NCBI RefSeq assembly: GCF_030525755.1
Contig: NZ_JAUNEC010000036.1
Location: forward strand, 1-17,572
Direction of reading: 5' to 3'
DNA from: Alysiella sp.
Lineage (GTDB): Bacteria > Pseudomonadota > Gammaproteobacteria > Burkholderiales > Neisseriaceae
DNA length: 17,572 nucleotides
Shown here: positions 5,832-12,539 of the stretch, in pieces
How positions within the stretch are numbered: position 1 is the first letter of the stretch
How the letters are laid out: each line of letters opens with the position of its first letter
Position numbers and translations under genes: made by a program
Notes under the pieces: model-generated
What the model was told of the DNA's origin: nothing
The model's database searches: none
What the model saw: the letters and a program-made list of their open reading frames with translations, nothing else

Positions 5832-7742
5832 ATGAAACACAGCATCGCAACCGTATCATTAAGCGGCACGCTGCCTGAAAAAATCCGCGCCATTGCTGGC
5901 ACAGGTTTTGACGGCATTGAAATTTTTGAAAATGACCTGCTTTATTTTGACGGCACACCGTCTGACATTCGCAAAATGTGTGCCGATGCAGGTTTGGAAA
6001 TCATGTTGTATCAACCATTTCGTGATTTTGAAGGCGGACCACGCGGTCGCGTAGCACAACAAATTGAACGTGCCAAACGCAAATTCGCACTGATGAATGA
6101 ATTGGGTACCAACCGCATCTTGGTGTGTAGCAATGTATCACCCAATGTGCTTGCCAACGATGATGCAATTGCATCAGATTTTTATTTGCTTGCCGAAGCA
6201 GCAAAAGAGTTTGGCATACAAGTGGGCTATGAAGCACTGGCCTGGGGTAGTTATGTCAATTCTTATCGCCATGTGTGGAAAATTGTGCAAGCAGTCAATC
6301 ACCCAAATTTGGGCATCATTTTAGACAGCTTCCACACGTTTTCCATCAATGATGATTTATCACAACTAGCTGATATTCCATCTGAAAAAATCACTTTCGT
6401 ACAAATTGCCGATGCCCCACGCATGAAAATGGACGTATTGGAATGGTCACGCCATTATCGCAATTTCCCTGGTCAAGGCAGTTTTGATATTGCGGCATTT
6501 ATGGCGCCTTTATTGGCAAACGGTTACCAAGGTCCTTTGTCGCTGGAAATTTTCAATGACCATTTCCGTGCGGTCAATGGAGTCAGCACCACCAGCGATG
6601 CACGTACCAGCTTGTTTTATTTGGAAGAACAAACTGCCGCACTGCTTAAACGCAATCATCAAAGGCTGCCTGAAAACACCCCATTGTTCACCCCTCCTGC
6701 TCTGCCACAATTTGAAGGCATTGAATTTGTGGAATTTGCGGTGGACGAAGAAGCAGCACAATCTTTGGCACACATTCTGTACAATTTCGGTTTTCAGGCA
6801 GCAGGTCGCCACAAAAGCAAAAATGTGATGCTCTACCGTCAAGGCAATATCAACATCATTTTAAATGCCGAGCCAGACAGTTTGGCAGAAGGCTTTTTTA
6901 CTGCACACGGCACGTCCATGTGTGCACTTGCTTATCGTGTTAGCGATGCCCAAGCCCTGTATCAACGTGCCGATGCCTACGGTTGTTACTCCTTTGAAGG
7001 GCAAACAGGTAACAATGAAAAACACATTGCCGCCGTTCGCTCGCCCAATGGCAGCTTGCAATACTTCATTGACAGCGACATTTATCCTATTGATTTCAAT
7101 TTAAATCATTCATCAAATACCGCAACACATTTGCACAATATAGACCATTTGGCTTTGGGTATGACCAGCGACCGTTTAGACAGCTGGACCTTGTATCTGC
7201 GTTCCATTTTCGGTTTTGTCGCCGAAGCCAATCAAACCATGACCGACCCCTACGGTCTCATCAACAGTCGTGTTTTACACAGCCCCACCAAAGACATTCG
7301 CATTGTCTTAAACGCTTCTGATGCACCCGACACCCAAGTTGCCCGTTCAATGGCACACTACAAAGGCAGTGGCTTGCAACATTTGGCGTTTGCCACTCAC
7401 GACATTTTCGCCACCATCAAACAACTGCGTGCTAATGGCGCAGCATTATTGGACATTCCCGCCAATTATTATGACGATTTACAAGCGCGTTTTGATTTAG
7501 ACGATGACTTTATCGCACGCTTGCGTGAACATCATCTGTTATATGACACCGATGGCAAAGGCGGCGAATTTTTACACGTTTACTCCCCTGTCATTGACCA
7601 TCGCTTTTTCTTTGAAGTGGTACAACGCATCGGGGCTTACGATGGCTATGGTGCAGCCAATGCAGCCGTTCGTTTAATGGCACAAGACAAATACCTCAAA
7701 CAACAGCATTGTCTCAACGAACCTTTATCATCTTGGGAGTAA
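5832..7742 (+). CDS. quiC: 3-dehydroshikimate dehydratase fused to an HPPD-like domain (QuiC type)
   Basis: Family knowledge: QuiC-type enzymes convert 3-dehydroshikimate to protocatechuate in quinate/shikimate catabolism. The 636-residue product has two parts. Residues 1-275 form a xylose-isomerase-like TIM barrel beginning with the typical SIATVSLSGTLPEK, with metal-ligand positions E134 (GYEALAWG), D165 (LDSFHT), Q191 (QIAD) and E239 (SLEIFND). Residues about 295-610 form a two-repeat VOC region like 4-hydroxyphenylpyruvate dioxygenase, with the iron-site pattern H439 (IDHLAL), H517 (LQHLAF) and E595 (FFFEVVQR). Length agrees with Pseudomonas QuiC1 as I remember it. The linker (about 276-292) contains a DUS. 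The role of the C-terminal half in this family is not settled. No other quinate or protocatechuate gene lies nearby, so the pathway context is missing. Confidence 0.92.
   Translation: MKHSIATVSLSGTLPEKIRAIAGTGFDGIEIFENDLLYFDGTPSDIRKMCADAGLEIMLYQPFRDFEGGPRGRVAQQIERAKRKFALMNELGTNRILVCSNVSPNVLANDDAIASDFYLLAEAAKEFGIQVGYEALAWGSYVNSYRHVWKIVQAVNHPNLGIILDSFHTFSINDDLSQLADIPSEKITFVQIADAPRMKMDVLEWSRHYRNFPGQGSFDIAAFMAPLLANGYQGPLSLEIFNDHFRAVNGVSTTSDARTSLFYLEEQTAALLKRNHQRLPENTPLFTPPALPQFEGIEFVEFAVDEEAAQSLAHILYNFGFQAAGRHKSKNVMLYRQGNINIILNAEPDSLAEGFFTAHGTSMCALAYRVSDAQALYQRADAYGCYSFEGQTGNNEKHIAAVRSPNGSLQYFIDSDIYPIDFNLNHSSNTATHLHNIDHLALGMTSDRLDSWTLYLRSIFGFVAEANQTMTDPYGLINSRVLHSPTKDIRIVLNASDAPDTQVARSMAHYKGSGLQHLAFATHDIFATIKQLRANGAALLDIPANYYDDLQARFDLDDDFIARLREHHLLYDTDGKGGEFLHVYSPVIDHRFFFEVVQRIGAYDGYGAANAAVRLMAQDKYLKQQHCLNEPLSSWE
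6663..6674 (+). repeat. DNA uptake sequence (simDUS) in the quiC domain linker
   Basis: Exact copy read in frame as RLPE (residues 278-281), between the TIM barrel and the HPPD-like half. Confidence 0.9.
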
Positions 7743-7754
7743 AAAACCACACCC

Positions 7755-7793
7755 ATTTTCAGGCAGCCTGCAAACACACAAGGCTGCCTGAAA
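7755..7793 (+). terminator. DUS inverted pair after quiC, likely terminator
   Basis: Arms 7755-7768 and 7780-7793 (14 bp each, both containing exact simDUS) pair around an 11-nt loop, 12 bp past the quiC stop. There is no T-tract directly after the stem on the plus strand, so efficiency is uncertain. Confidence 0.55.
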
Positions 7794-7797
7794 AACA

Positions 7798-7826
7798 CTT
7801 GCACAAACAAGCAGTTTTTATTATAT
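7798..7826 (+). promoter_or_regulatory. Sigma-70 promoter of the SnoaL-like lipoprotein gene
   Basis: TTGCAC (7798-7803), 17 bp, TATATT (7821-7826); the -10 matches five of six. Transcription would start near 7833, giving a leader of about 45 nt. Confidence 0.65.
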
Positions 7827-7865
7827 TTACACTTCATTACAAACCAAACCCACTACTTCTTGATT

Positions 7866-7874
7866 AAAGGAAAG
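7866..7874 (+). promoter_or_regulatory. Ribosome binding site deciding the lipoprotein start
   Basis: AAAGGAAAG just before the ATG at 7878. It shows that the in-frame upstream start at 7860 is not used, which also leaves a clean signal peptide. Confidence 0.8.
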
Positions 7875-7877
7875 CAC

Positions 7878-8612
7878 ATGAACGCCAAACTGTCTCTGAT
7901 GATTGCCACCGCCTTATTGGCAACCGCTTGCGGTAAAGAAAAAGCACAACGTCCCGCCCAACAACCTACTGCCGAAACAGCCGTTGCTGCTGCACCTGTA
8001 CAACAGCAACAAACCCAAGTGGTTCAACAACCAACACCTGTGCAACACACACCTGTTCAGGCAGCCCCTGCAACCACACATGAAGTTCCTCCCCCTGTTG
8101 CTGTTGCACCTCAAGTTGTGCCTGCTCCCGTTCAAGCACCAGCTCCACAAGCCATTCCCGTTCGCGTGATTGAAAACCACGCCAACACGCAAAGCTGCCG
8201 TGCCGTTACCGACACCGAAATCGCCGCTTTATTTGACCGCTGGAACGCCAGTTTAAAAACAGGTCGTCCTGAAATCGTGGTTGCCAACTATGCTGCTGAT
8301 TCGATTTTGTTGCCTACCGTATCCAATAAAGTGCGCCACACCGCCGCAGAAAAATTGGATTATTTCCAACATTTCTTGGAAAACCAACCTGTTGGCGAAA
8401 TCAATGAACGTTTCATTAAAATTGGCTGTAACACAGCCCTTGATGCTGGCGTGTACACATTCAAATTCAGTAAAACAGGTAATCAAGTCGTGGGACGTTA
8501 CAGCTATACTTATGAATGGAATGGCGACAAATGGCTGATTACCAGTCACCACTCTTCTGCTATGCCTGAAAAAGCAGAAAACACCGAAGCGAATAAAGCA
8601 CATGTTCACTAA
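7878..8612 (+). CDS. Lipoprotein with a SnoaL/CaMKII-association-like domain (SgcJ/EcaC type)
   Basis: The 244-residue product begins with a signal peptide and a lipobox-like LATAC, so Cys18 is probably lipidated. Residues about 23-98 form a low-complexity linker rich in Pro, Gln, Ala and Val. Residues about 105-232 match, from memory, the CaMKII-association/SgcJ-EcaC branch of the NTF2-like fold (for example ALFDRWNASLKTG, ILLPTVSN, DYFQHFL, GVYTF and HHSSAMPE). Proteins of this fold are often small-ligand-binding or catalytic, but this branch has no firm role. C107 and C184 could form a disulfide in the periplasm. The architecture suggests a domain tethered to a membrane by a flexible arm. 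It has its own promoter and a strong terminator at 8624-8663, so it appears monocistronic. Membership in the fold is fairly sure; function is unknown. Confidence 0.88.
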   Translation: MNAKLSLMIATALLATACGKEKAQRPAQQPTAETAVAAAPVQQQQTQVVQQPTPVQHTPVQAAPATTHEVPPPVAVAPQVVPAPVQAPAPQAIPVRVIENHANTQSCRAVTDTEIAALFDRWNASLKTGRPEIVVANYAADSILLPTVSNKVRHTAAEKLDYFQHFLENQPVGEINERFIKIGCNTALDAGVYTFKFSKTGNQVVGRYSYTYEWNGDKWLITSHHSSAMPEKAENTEANKAHVH

Positions 8613-8623
8613 ACAAACATCAT

Positions 8624-8663
8624 AAAAACAGGCTGCCTGAAAGGTTTCAGGCAGCCTGTTTTT
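8624..8663. terminator. Perfect bidirectional DUS-pair terminator
   Basis: The 19-nt arms 8624-8642 and 8645-8663 pair perfectly around GG. Each contains an exact simDUS (8630-8641 and 8646-8657), and the structure carries five As at one end and five Ts at the other. It lies between the convergent lipoprotein and parA genes and should stop both. Confidence 0.9.
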
Positions 8664-8693
8664 ATGCCTCACATCAATTTTTCACACGTTTTC

Positions 8694-9458
8694 TCAACAT
8701 CTTGCTAATAATTCATCAGCCAAGTCCAAATACGCCAAAGTTCCTTTGGCCTTGGCATCATAAGCCAATGCAGGTTTACCGTAGCTGGGGGCTTCCGCCA
8801 ACCGTACATTACGCGGAATGGTTGTGTCCAATAATTTGCTGCCAAAATGTTGTGCCAACTGCGCACTGACTTCTGAAGACAAGCGGTTTTGATTGTTGTA
8901 CATGGTTCGCACAATCCCGAAAATATCCAATTTTGGATTGATGGCGGTGCGGATTTTGCGTACCGTTGCCACCAAATCGCTGATGCCTTCCAAAGCATAA
9001 TATTCACACACCATAGGAACGAGCACACCTTCTGCCGCAACCAAGCCGTTTAAAGTCAAAAGTGTCAGCGTGGGCGGACAGTCAATCAAAACATAATCAT
9101 ACTGTTCAGCCACCAAAGAGAGGGCATTTTTCAAACGCATTTCACGCGCGATTTCTTGCACCAACTCAATTTCTGCACCCGCCAAATCACGATTGGCAGC
9201 CAAAACATCATAGCCACCTGCTTCGCTGTGGATTAAGGCTGCCTGAATGTCTGTTTCGCCCAATAAAACATGATAAATACCTTGTTTAATATCGGTTTTG
9301 TCTATGCCACTGCCCGTAGTGGCATTACCTTGTGGGTCAAGGTCAATCAGCAAAACGCGCTGTTTGCGGTGTGCCAAAGAAGCCGCTAGATTGACCGCTG
9401 TTGTGGTTTTACCCACACCACCTTTTTGATTGGCAATTGCCAAAATGCTCGCGCTCAT
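8694..9458 (-). CDS. parA: Chromosome-partitioning ATPase ParA (Soj type)
   Basis: Cytosolic deviant-Walker ATPase that, with ParB bound at parS sites, moves newly replicated origins apart. The 254-residue protein has the deviant Walker A QKGGVGKTTT (11-20) with the signature lysine, the A' segment DLDPQGNATTGSG (39-51), Walker B around LIDCPP (124-129), and SYGKPA (225-230). It lacks the long N-terminal DNA-binding extension of plasmid type Ia ParA, so it is the chromosomal kind. It starts 10 bp after rsmG; its ribosome binding site (AAGGAAAA) begins at the rsmG stop, so the two are translated from one message. parB, which commonly follows parA, is absent: the next gene is convergent. Confidence 0.96.
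   Translation of the reverse strand: MSASILAIANQKGGVGKTTTAVNLAASLAHRKQRVLLIDLDPQGNATTGSGIDKTDIKQGIYHVLLGETDIQAALIHSEAGGYDVLAANRDLAGAEIELVQEIAREMRLKNALSLVAEQYDYVLIDCPPTLTLLTLNGLVAAEGVLVPMVCEYYALEGISDLVATVRKIRTAINPKLDIFGIVRTMYNNQNRLSSEVSAQLAQHFGSKLLDTTIPRNVRLAEAPSYGKPALAYDAKAKGTLAYLDLADELLARC
9236..9247 (+). repeat. DNA uptake sequence (simDUS) inside parA
   Basis: Exact copy; the coding strand reads IQAAL (residues 71-75) across it. Confidence 0.9.
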
Positions 9459-9468
9459 GGTTTTTCCT

Positions 9469-10098
9469 TTATGCGGTTTTGGGACGCATCAACACCATAT
9501 GGCGTTCTGCATTCAAATTTGGTACATTCAATTTATCAATTTGATAAACTTCAATATTTTTCGGTACATTTTCCAATTCTTCATAAGGATACACGCCTTT
9601 CATTGCTGCCCAATAGCCGTTTTCATTCAATAAATGCTTGGTCAGCGCAATGAAATCGTGTAATTCTGCGAATGCACGGCTGGTAACCACGTCTACTTTT
9701 TTATCGTGCATGGCTTCCACTCTGCCACTTGCCACAGTAACGTTTTGTAAACCCAATTCAATCACAGCTTGTTGTAAAAATGTGGTTTTTTTGGTGTTTG
9801 CATCCAATAAAGTAATCTGCAAATCGGGGCGACAAATTGCCGTAGGAATACCAGGCATGCCACCGCCCGAACCCACGTCTATCAAAGTTTGGGCATCGGC
9901 AACATAGGGTAATAAGGTTAAACTGTCCAACAAATGATGGCTCAACATTTTGTTTTCATCACGCAAAGCCGTTAAATTGTATGTGCTGTTCCATTTTTTC
10001 AACAATGAAATGTATTCCAACAGCAGCAACTGCTGTACAGCAGAAAGTTCAAGACCCATAGCCAACAAGCCATCGGATAATTTTTCTTTTAAATTCAT
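9469..10098 (-). CDS. rsmG: 16S rRNA (guanine-527-N7) methyltransferase RsmG (GidB)
   Basis: Methylates N7 of G527 in 16S rRNA using S-adenosylmethionine; its loss gives low-level streptomycin resistance in several bacteria. The 209-residue product contains the N-terminal YNLTALRD segment (40-47), the SAM-binding loop DVGSGGGMPG (74-83), LLDANTKKTTFL (97-108) and TSRAFA (139-144), all typical. I chose the ATG at 10098 because a GGAAAA site precedes it and the protein then begins like the meningococcal one as I recall it. The ATG at 10110 would overlap that site. It is the first gene of an operon with parA, the usual arrangement in Proteobacteria. A candidate promoter lies at 10122-10150. Confidence 0.96.
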   Translation of the reverse strand: MNLKEKLSDGLLAMGLELSAVQQLLLLEYISLLKKWNSTYNLTALRDENKMLSHHLLDSLTLLPYVADAQTLIDVGSGGGMPGIPTAICRPDLQITLLDANTKKTTFLQQAVIELGLQNVTVASGRVEAMHDKKVDVVTSRAFAELHDFIALTKHLLNENGYWAAMKGVYPYEELENVPKNIEVYQIDKLNVPNLNAERHMVLMRPKTA

Positions 10099-10102
10099 GA
10101 TA

Positions 10103-10108
10103 TTTTCC
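10103..10108 (-). promoter_or_regulatory. Ribosome binding site deciding the rsmG start
   Basis: Minus-strand GGAAAA lies 4 nt before the ATG at 10098 and overlaps the first codons of the longer possible frame. Confidence 0.6.
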
Positions 10109-10121
10109 ATTTACAATCCAT

Positions 10122-10150
10122 TTTATGGATACAGATTGTCGGTTTTGCAA
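10122..10150 (-). promoter_or_regulatory. Candidate sigma-70 promoter of rsmG-parA
   Basis: Minus strand: TTGCAA (10150-10145), 17 bp, CATAAA (10127-10122); four of six consensus bases in each hexamer. The -10 overlaps the loop and one arm of the 6-bp inverted repeat at 10116-10130, so a repressor or RNA structure could act here. Confidence 0.45.
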
Positions 10151-10231
10151 AAATCATTGAAAAAACTGATGCAGAACGGATAGACAATCCCACAACAAAC
10201 TTAATATTAAAACAAAACGCATTCAGGCAGC

Positions 10232-10414
10232 ATGAAATATATTATCAGGCTGCCTGAAAAATACTTGCAAAGCCAAAGTATGATCGCAGAATTGAGAAAA
10301 CACTACGACATTACCAACACCTTTATGTACTTGGTGTACACGACTCTCGTTGTCGCCTTATATTGCCTTTTCACTTCTGAAACCATATGCTTTCAGGCAG
10401 CCTCAAATGGTTAA
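10232..10414 (+). CDS. Doubtful small membrane ORF (60 codons)
   Basis: An open frame of 60 residues with a mixed polar N-terminus (including MIAELRKHYDITN) and one plausible membrane segment (residues about 32-49). Codon use looks acceptable, but there is no clear ribosome binding site: the ATG follows a two-mismatch DUS, whose AGGCAGC could serve weakly. A simDUS near each end supplies RLPE (residues 6-9) and FQAAS (54-58), as in real genes here. Its stop overlaps the stop of the convergent 184-residue gene. It could be a true small protein, a decayed gene or chance. Confidence 0.3.
   Translation: MKYIIRLPEKYLQSQSMIAELRKHYDITNTFMYLVYTTLVVALYCLFTSETICFQAASNG
10247..10258 (+). repeat. DNA uptake sequence (simDUS)
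   Basis: Exact copy near the start of the doubtful 60-codon ORF. Confidence 0.9.
10392..10403 (-). repeat. DNA uptake sequence (simDUS), with a small hairpin
   Basis: Exact copy on the minus strand, 7 bp past the stop of the 184-residue gene. Its TTTCAG end pairs with CTGAAA at 10377-10382 to make a 6-bp hairpin that might weakly terminate that gene. Confidence 0.85.
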
Positions 10415-10965
10415 AATGTCAAACCCGTTATCTGTGTAATGCGACTTTGTACTTCATCACGCAAACGGCGCAAATCTGCATCGGCATGCTGCGGCAAAAC
10501 AAAAGCAGGTAAAGTTTTGTTGCTGTGAAATTTGAGCTTATATTGTTGTTTACTGCCCTCATTAATGAGGACATATTGCTTATCCCAATTCAAAGTAACA
10601 CGCGTAGTAATAATTGGGTTTTGACGCATTCGCTTGGGCATAACCATATGTATCAAATAAAAATTACCCACTATCATCGCACCAATCAAAAACACAAACA
10701 CATTGCGCAACAACACATCATCAGCCCACATATATGCATAAATGTAAACCCCTACCCCAATTTGCAAAACTGCGCTGATTGCGTTACCCAATTTAAGCAT
10801 CTTGATGCGTTTTTCTATTTCTACGCTGCTTAAAGGCTGATGAATTTGCCACTTGATTTGCCCTTGTGATGACTGTAATGCAAGCTGCAACTGTTGCAAC
10901 TCCGTTTTAACCAAATGGGTGCTATCGGGTAAATCATCGGTATGGGCAATACGAAAATCTTGCAT
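10411..10965 (-). CDS. Hypothetical two-TM membrane protein
   Basis: I do not recognise this 184-residue protein. The N-terminal 55 residues are polar and Gln-rich (KTELQQLQLALQSSQGQ), followed by two membrane helices at about 58-79 and 84-109 joined by a short loop (MWADDVLLR). A positively charged segment (PKRMRQ, 110-115) follows. The remaining 70 residues look like a small soluble beta-containing domain ending in a charged helix (DADLRRLRDEVQSRI). The KRMRQ stretch after the second helix suggests that both soluble ends face the cytoplasm. It appears to stand alone: its neighbour upstream is dapE, 330 bp away, and downstream it converges on the doubtful small ORF. The upstream ribosome binding site is weak (AAAG type). 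A membrane-bound sensor or bacterial-PH-like role is possible but unsupported. Confidence 0.8.
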   Translation of the reverse strand: MQDFRIAHTDDLPDSTHLVKTELQQLQLALQSSQGQIKWQIHQPLSSVEIEKRIKMLKLGNAISAVLQIGVGVYIYAYMWADDVLLRNVFVFLIGAMIVGNFYLIHMVMPKRMRQNPIITTRVTLNWDKQYVLINEGSKQQYKLKFHSNKTLPAFVLPQHADADLRRLRDEVQSRITQITGLTF

Positions 10966-11086
10966 AATGTTTTTCTTTCGTCAGTTTACTTCACAGTTTC
11001 AGGCAACATGATGCTACGCTGCAATTTTTATTGCAAGGTAAACCATGCACACCAAATTACCAAAAACACCTAAATTTTTCAATAAA

Positions 11087-11114
11087 TTGACAAAAATTTT
11101 GTACCCTATATACA
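11087..11114 (+). promoter_or_regulatory. Orphan sigma-70-like promoter
   Basis: Perfect TTGACA (11087-11092), 16 bp, TATACA (11109-11114). Predicted start near 11121. Only a 43-codon ORF lies downstream before dapE, which is on the opposite strand. Confidence 0.5.
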
Positions 11115-11121
11115 AAGTTTC

Positions 11122-11133
11122 AGGCTGCCTGAA
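11122..11133 (+). repeat. DNA uptake sequence (simDUS), palindromic context
   Basis: Exact copy inside the odd palindrome at 11119-11136. It falls at the predicted 5' end of the transcript from the orphan promoter. Confidence 0.9.
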
Positions 11134-11295
11134 AACCTTAGCAAAACCCACTTTCAAACTGACGTAGAGGCTGATTTCATGCCCATCACCTTTTTCAATT
11201 TATTGATAAAAATAAAAATTCCTGCAATCACCAATGGGGAAGATATGAAATCTGCCCCTATAAACCGAATTTTGCAAACATTTCAACCTGAAAAT

Positions 11296-12423
11296 TCATT
11301 TTACAAATAAATTCCTCATCATTTTTTCATAAACCTGCGACAATTTTTCAATGTCATCGGTCAAAATGTGTTCATCAATTTGATGTATGGTCGCATTCAC
11401 AAAACCCAATTCAATCAACTCTCTGGCAATCGCTTTGATGAAACGCCCGTCTGATGTACCGCCCGATGTGGACAATTCCGCTTCCACGCCGCACACTTCG
11501 CGTATGGTGTTTTGCGCGATTTCGGTTAATTTGCCCGCTTCGGTCAAAAAGGGATTACCCGATAAACTCCACGCCAAATCATAGCGGAAACCGCGTTTAT
11601 CCAAAATTTCGTGAACGCGCTTTTTCAGGCTTTCCGCACTGTTTTCGGTGGAAAAACGGAAGTTGAATTTCACATTTACGCTGGCAGGAATAACGTTGGT
11701 CGCACCTGTGCCACCATTAATATTGGAAATTTGGAAGCTGGTGGCTGGGAAATAGGCATTGCCCGTATCCCATTCGGTTGTAGCAAGTTCAGCTAATGCA
11801 GGGACTGCTGCGTGAATCGGGTTTTCTGCCAAATGTGGATAAGCGATGTGCCCCTGTGTACCGTGTACCGTCAAATTGCCCGACAATGAACCACGCCGAC
11901 CGTTTTTCAAGGTATCGCCCAGTTGGTTTACGGCGGTAGGTTCACCAACGATGCAATAGTCTATCAATTCATTTCGCCCCGCCAAAACGTCCACCACTTT
12001 GGTTGTGCCATCATGGGCATCGCCTTCTTCATCCGAAGTGATGAGCAGCGCAAGACTACCCGCAAAATTCGGGTTTGCCGCCACAAAACGTTCGCAAGCT
12101 GTAATGAAACAAGCAATCGCGGTTTTCATGTCTGCCGCGCCTCGTGCGTAAAGTTTGCCTTCGTGTTCGGTCGGCGTGAACGGGTCAAACGTCCATTGCG
12201 CCACATCGCCCGTTGGCACAACATCGGTATGCCCCGCGAAACACACAACTGGCGCGGTGTTGCCCAGTCTTGCCCAAATATTCTTGGTTGTGCCAAAATT
12301 CATCTCTTCAATCGTAAAACCCATTTGCTGCAAACGCTGGGCGATGATTTTTTGACAATTTTTATCATCGGGTGTAATGGATTGTTCGGAAAGTAATTGC
12401 TTGGCTAATTCAAGTGTTTGCAT
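11296..12423 (-). CDS. dapE: Succinyl-diaminopimelate desuccinylase DapE
   Basis: Two-zinc M20-family hydrolase that removes succinate from N-succinyl-LL-diaminopimelate in the succinylase route to meso-DAP and lysine. The 375-residue protein shows the full metal and catalytic set at spacing matching the Haemophilus enzyme: H65 and D67 (GHTDVVPTGD), D98 (GAADMK), catalytic E132 and ligand E133 (SDEEGDA), E161 (VGEPT) and H347 (ATIHQIDEH). The central dimerisation domain (about 178-292) contains GRRGSLSGNLTVHGTQGHIAYP at its start. Length is normal. The ATG at 12423 has no strong ribosome binding site; a one-mismatch DUS lies at 12431-12442 just upstream. No other dap gene is near. It is divergent from the ScsD-like gene, with 116 bp between the starts. 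Confidence 0.97.
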   Translation of the reverse strand: MQTLELAKQLLSEQSITPDDKNCQKIIAQRLQQMGFTIEEMNFGTTKNIWARLGNTAPVVCFAGHTDVVPTGDVAQWTFDPFTPTEHEGKLYARGAADMKTAIACFITACERFVAANPNFAGSLALLITSDEEGDAHDGTTKVVDVLAGRNELIDYCIVGEPTAVNQLGDTLKNGRRGSLSGNLTVHGTQGHIAYPHLAENPIHAAVPALAELATTEWDTGNAYFPATSFQISNINGGTGATNVIPASVNVKFNFRFSTENSAESLKKRVHEILDKRGFRYDLAWSLSGNPFLTEAGKLTEIAQNTIREVCGVEAELSTSGGTSDGRFIKAIARELIELGFVNATIHQIDEHILTDDIEKLSQVYEKMMRNLFVK

Positions 12424-12502
12424 AATTTGAAAGCTGCCTGAAAATAAGGAAAACCGCGATTTTAACGCGAAAACGCATTTTTAGGCTGTCTGAAACGTTT
12501 TT

Positions 12503-12511
12503 TGCTACAAT
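12503..12511 (+). promoter_or_regulatory. Extended -10 promoter of the ScsD-like gene
   Basis: TGC followed by TACAAT (12506-12511) is an extended -10; no convincing -35 lies 17 bp upstream, where instead a variant DUS (AGGCTGTCTGAA, 12483-12494) sits. Confidence 0.5.
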
Positions 12512-12539
12512 TTCGCGCACCATCAATTTAGGAAATAAC

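Larger units (their letters stand above)
10099..10410. other. Intergenic stretch upstream of rsmG
   Basis: Contains the likely rsmG promoter, a small inverted repeat (ATCCAT, TTT, ATGGAT at 10116-10130) in the predicted rsmG leader, and two exact DUS copies. A doubtful 60-codon ORF occupies most of the right-hand part. No RNA gene or known riboswitch is recognised. Confidence 0.6.
10966..11295. other. Intergenic stretch with an orphan plus-strand promoter
   Basis: No recognised gene. It holds a TGCAAT-TTTT-ATTGCA inverted repeat (11020-11035), a sigma-70-like promoter on the plus strand (11087-11114), a palindromic simDUS just after it (11122-11133), and a 43-codon open frame (11179-11310) with three rare ATA codons. 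The frame is preceded by AGAGG at 11165-11169, and its last codons overlap the end of dapE. Confidence 0.6.

Noticed and set aside
7860..7877. Upstream ATT-type start for the SnoaL-like lipoprotein
   Set aside because: The strong AAAGGAAAG site serves the ATG at 7878, and the longer form would add charged residues to the signal peptide.
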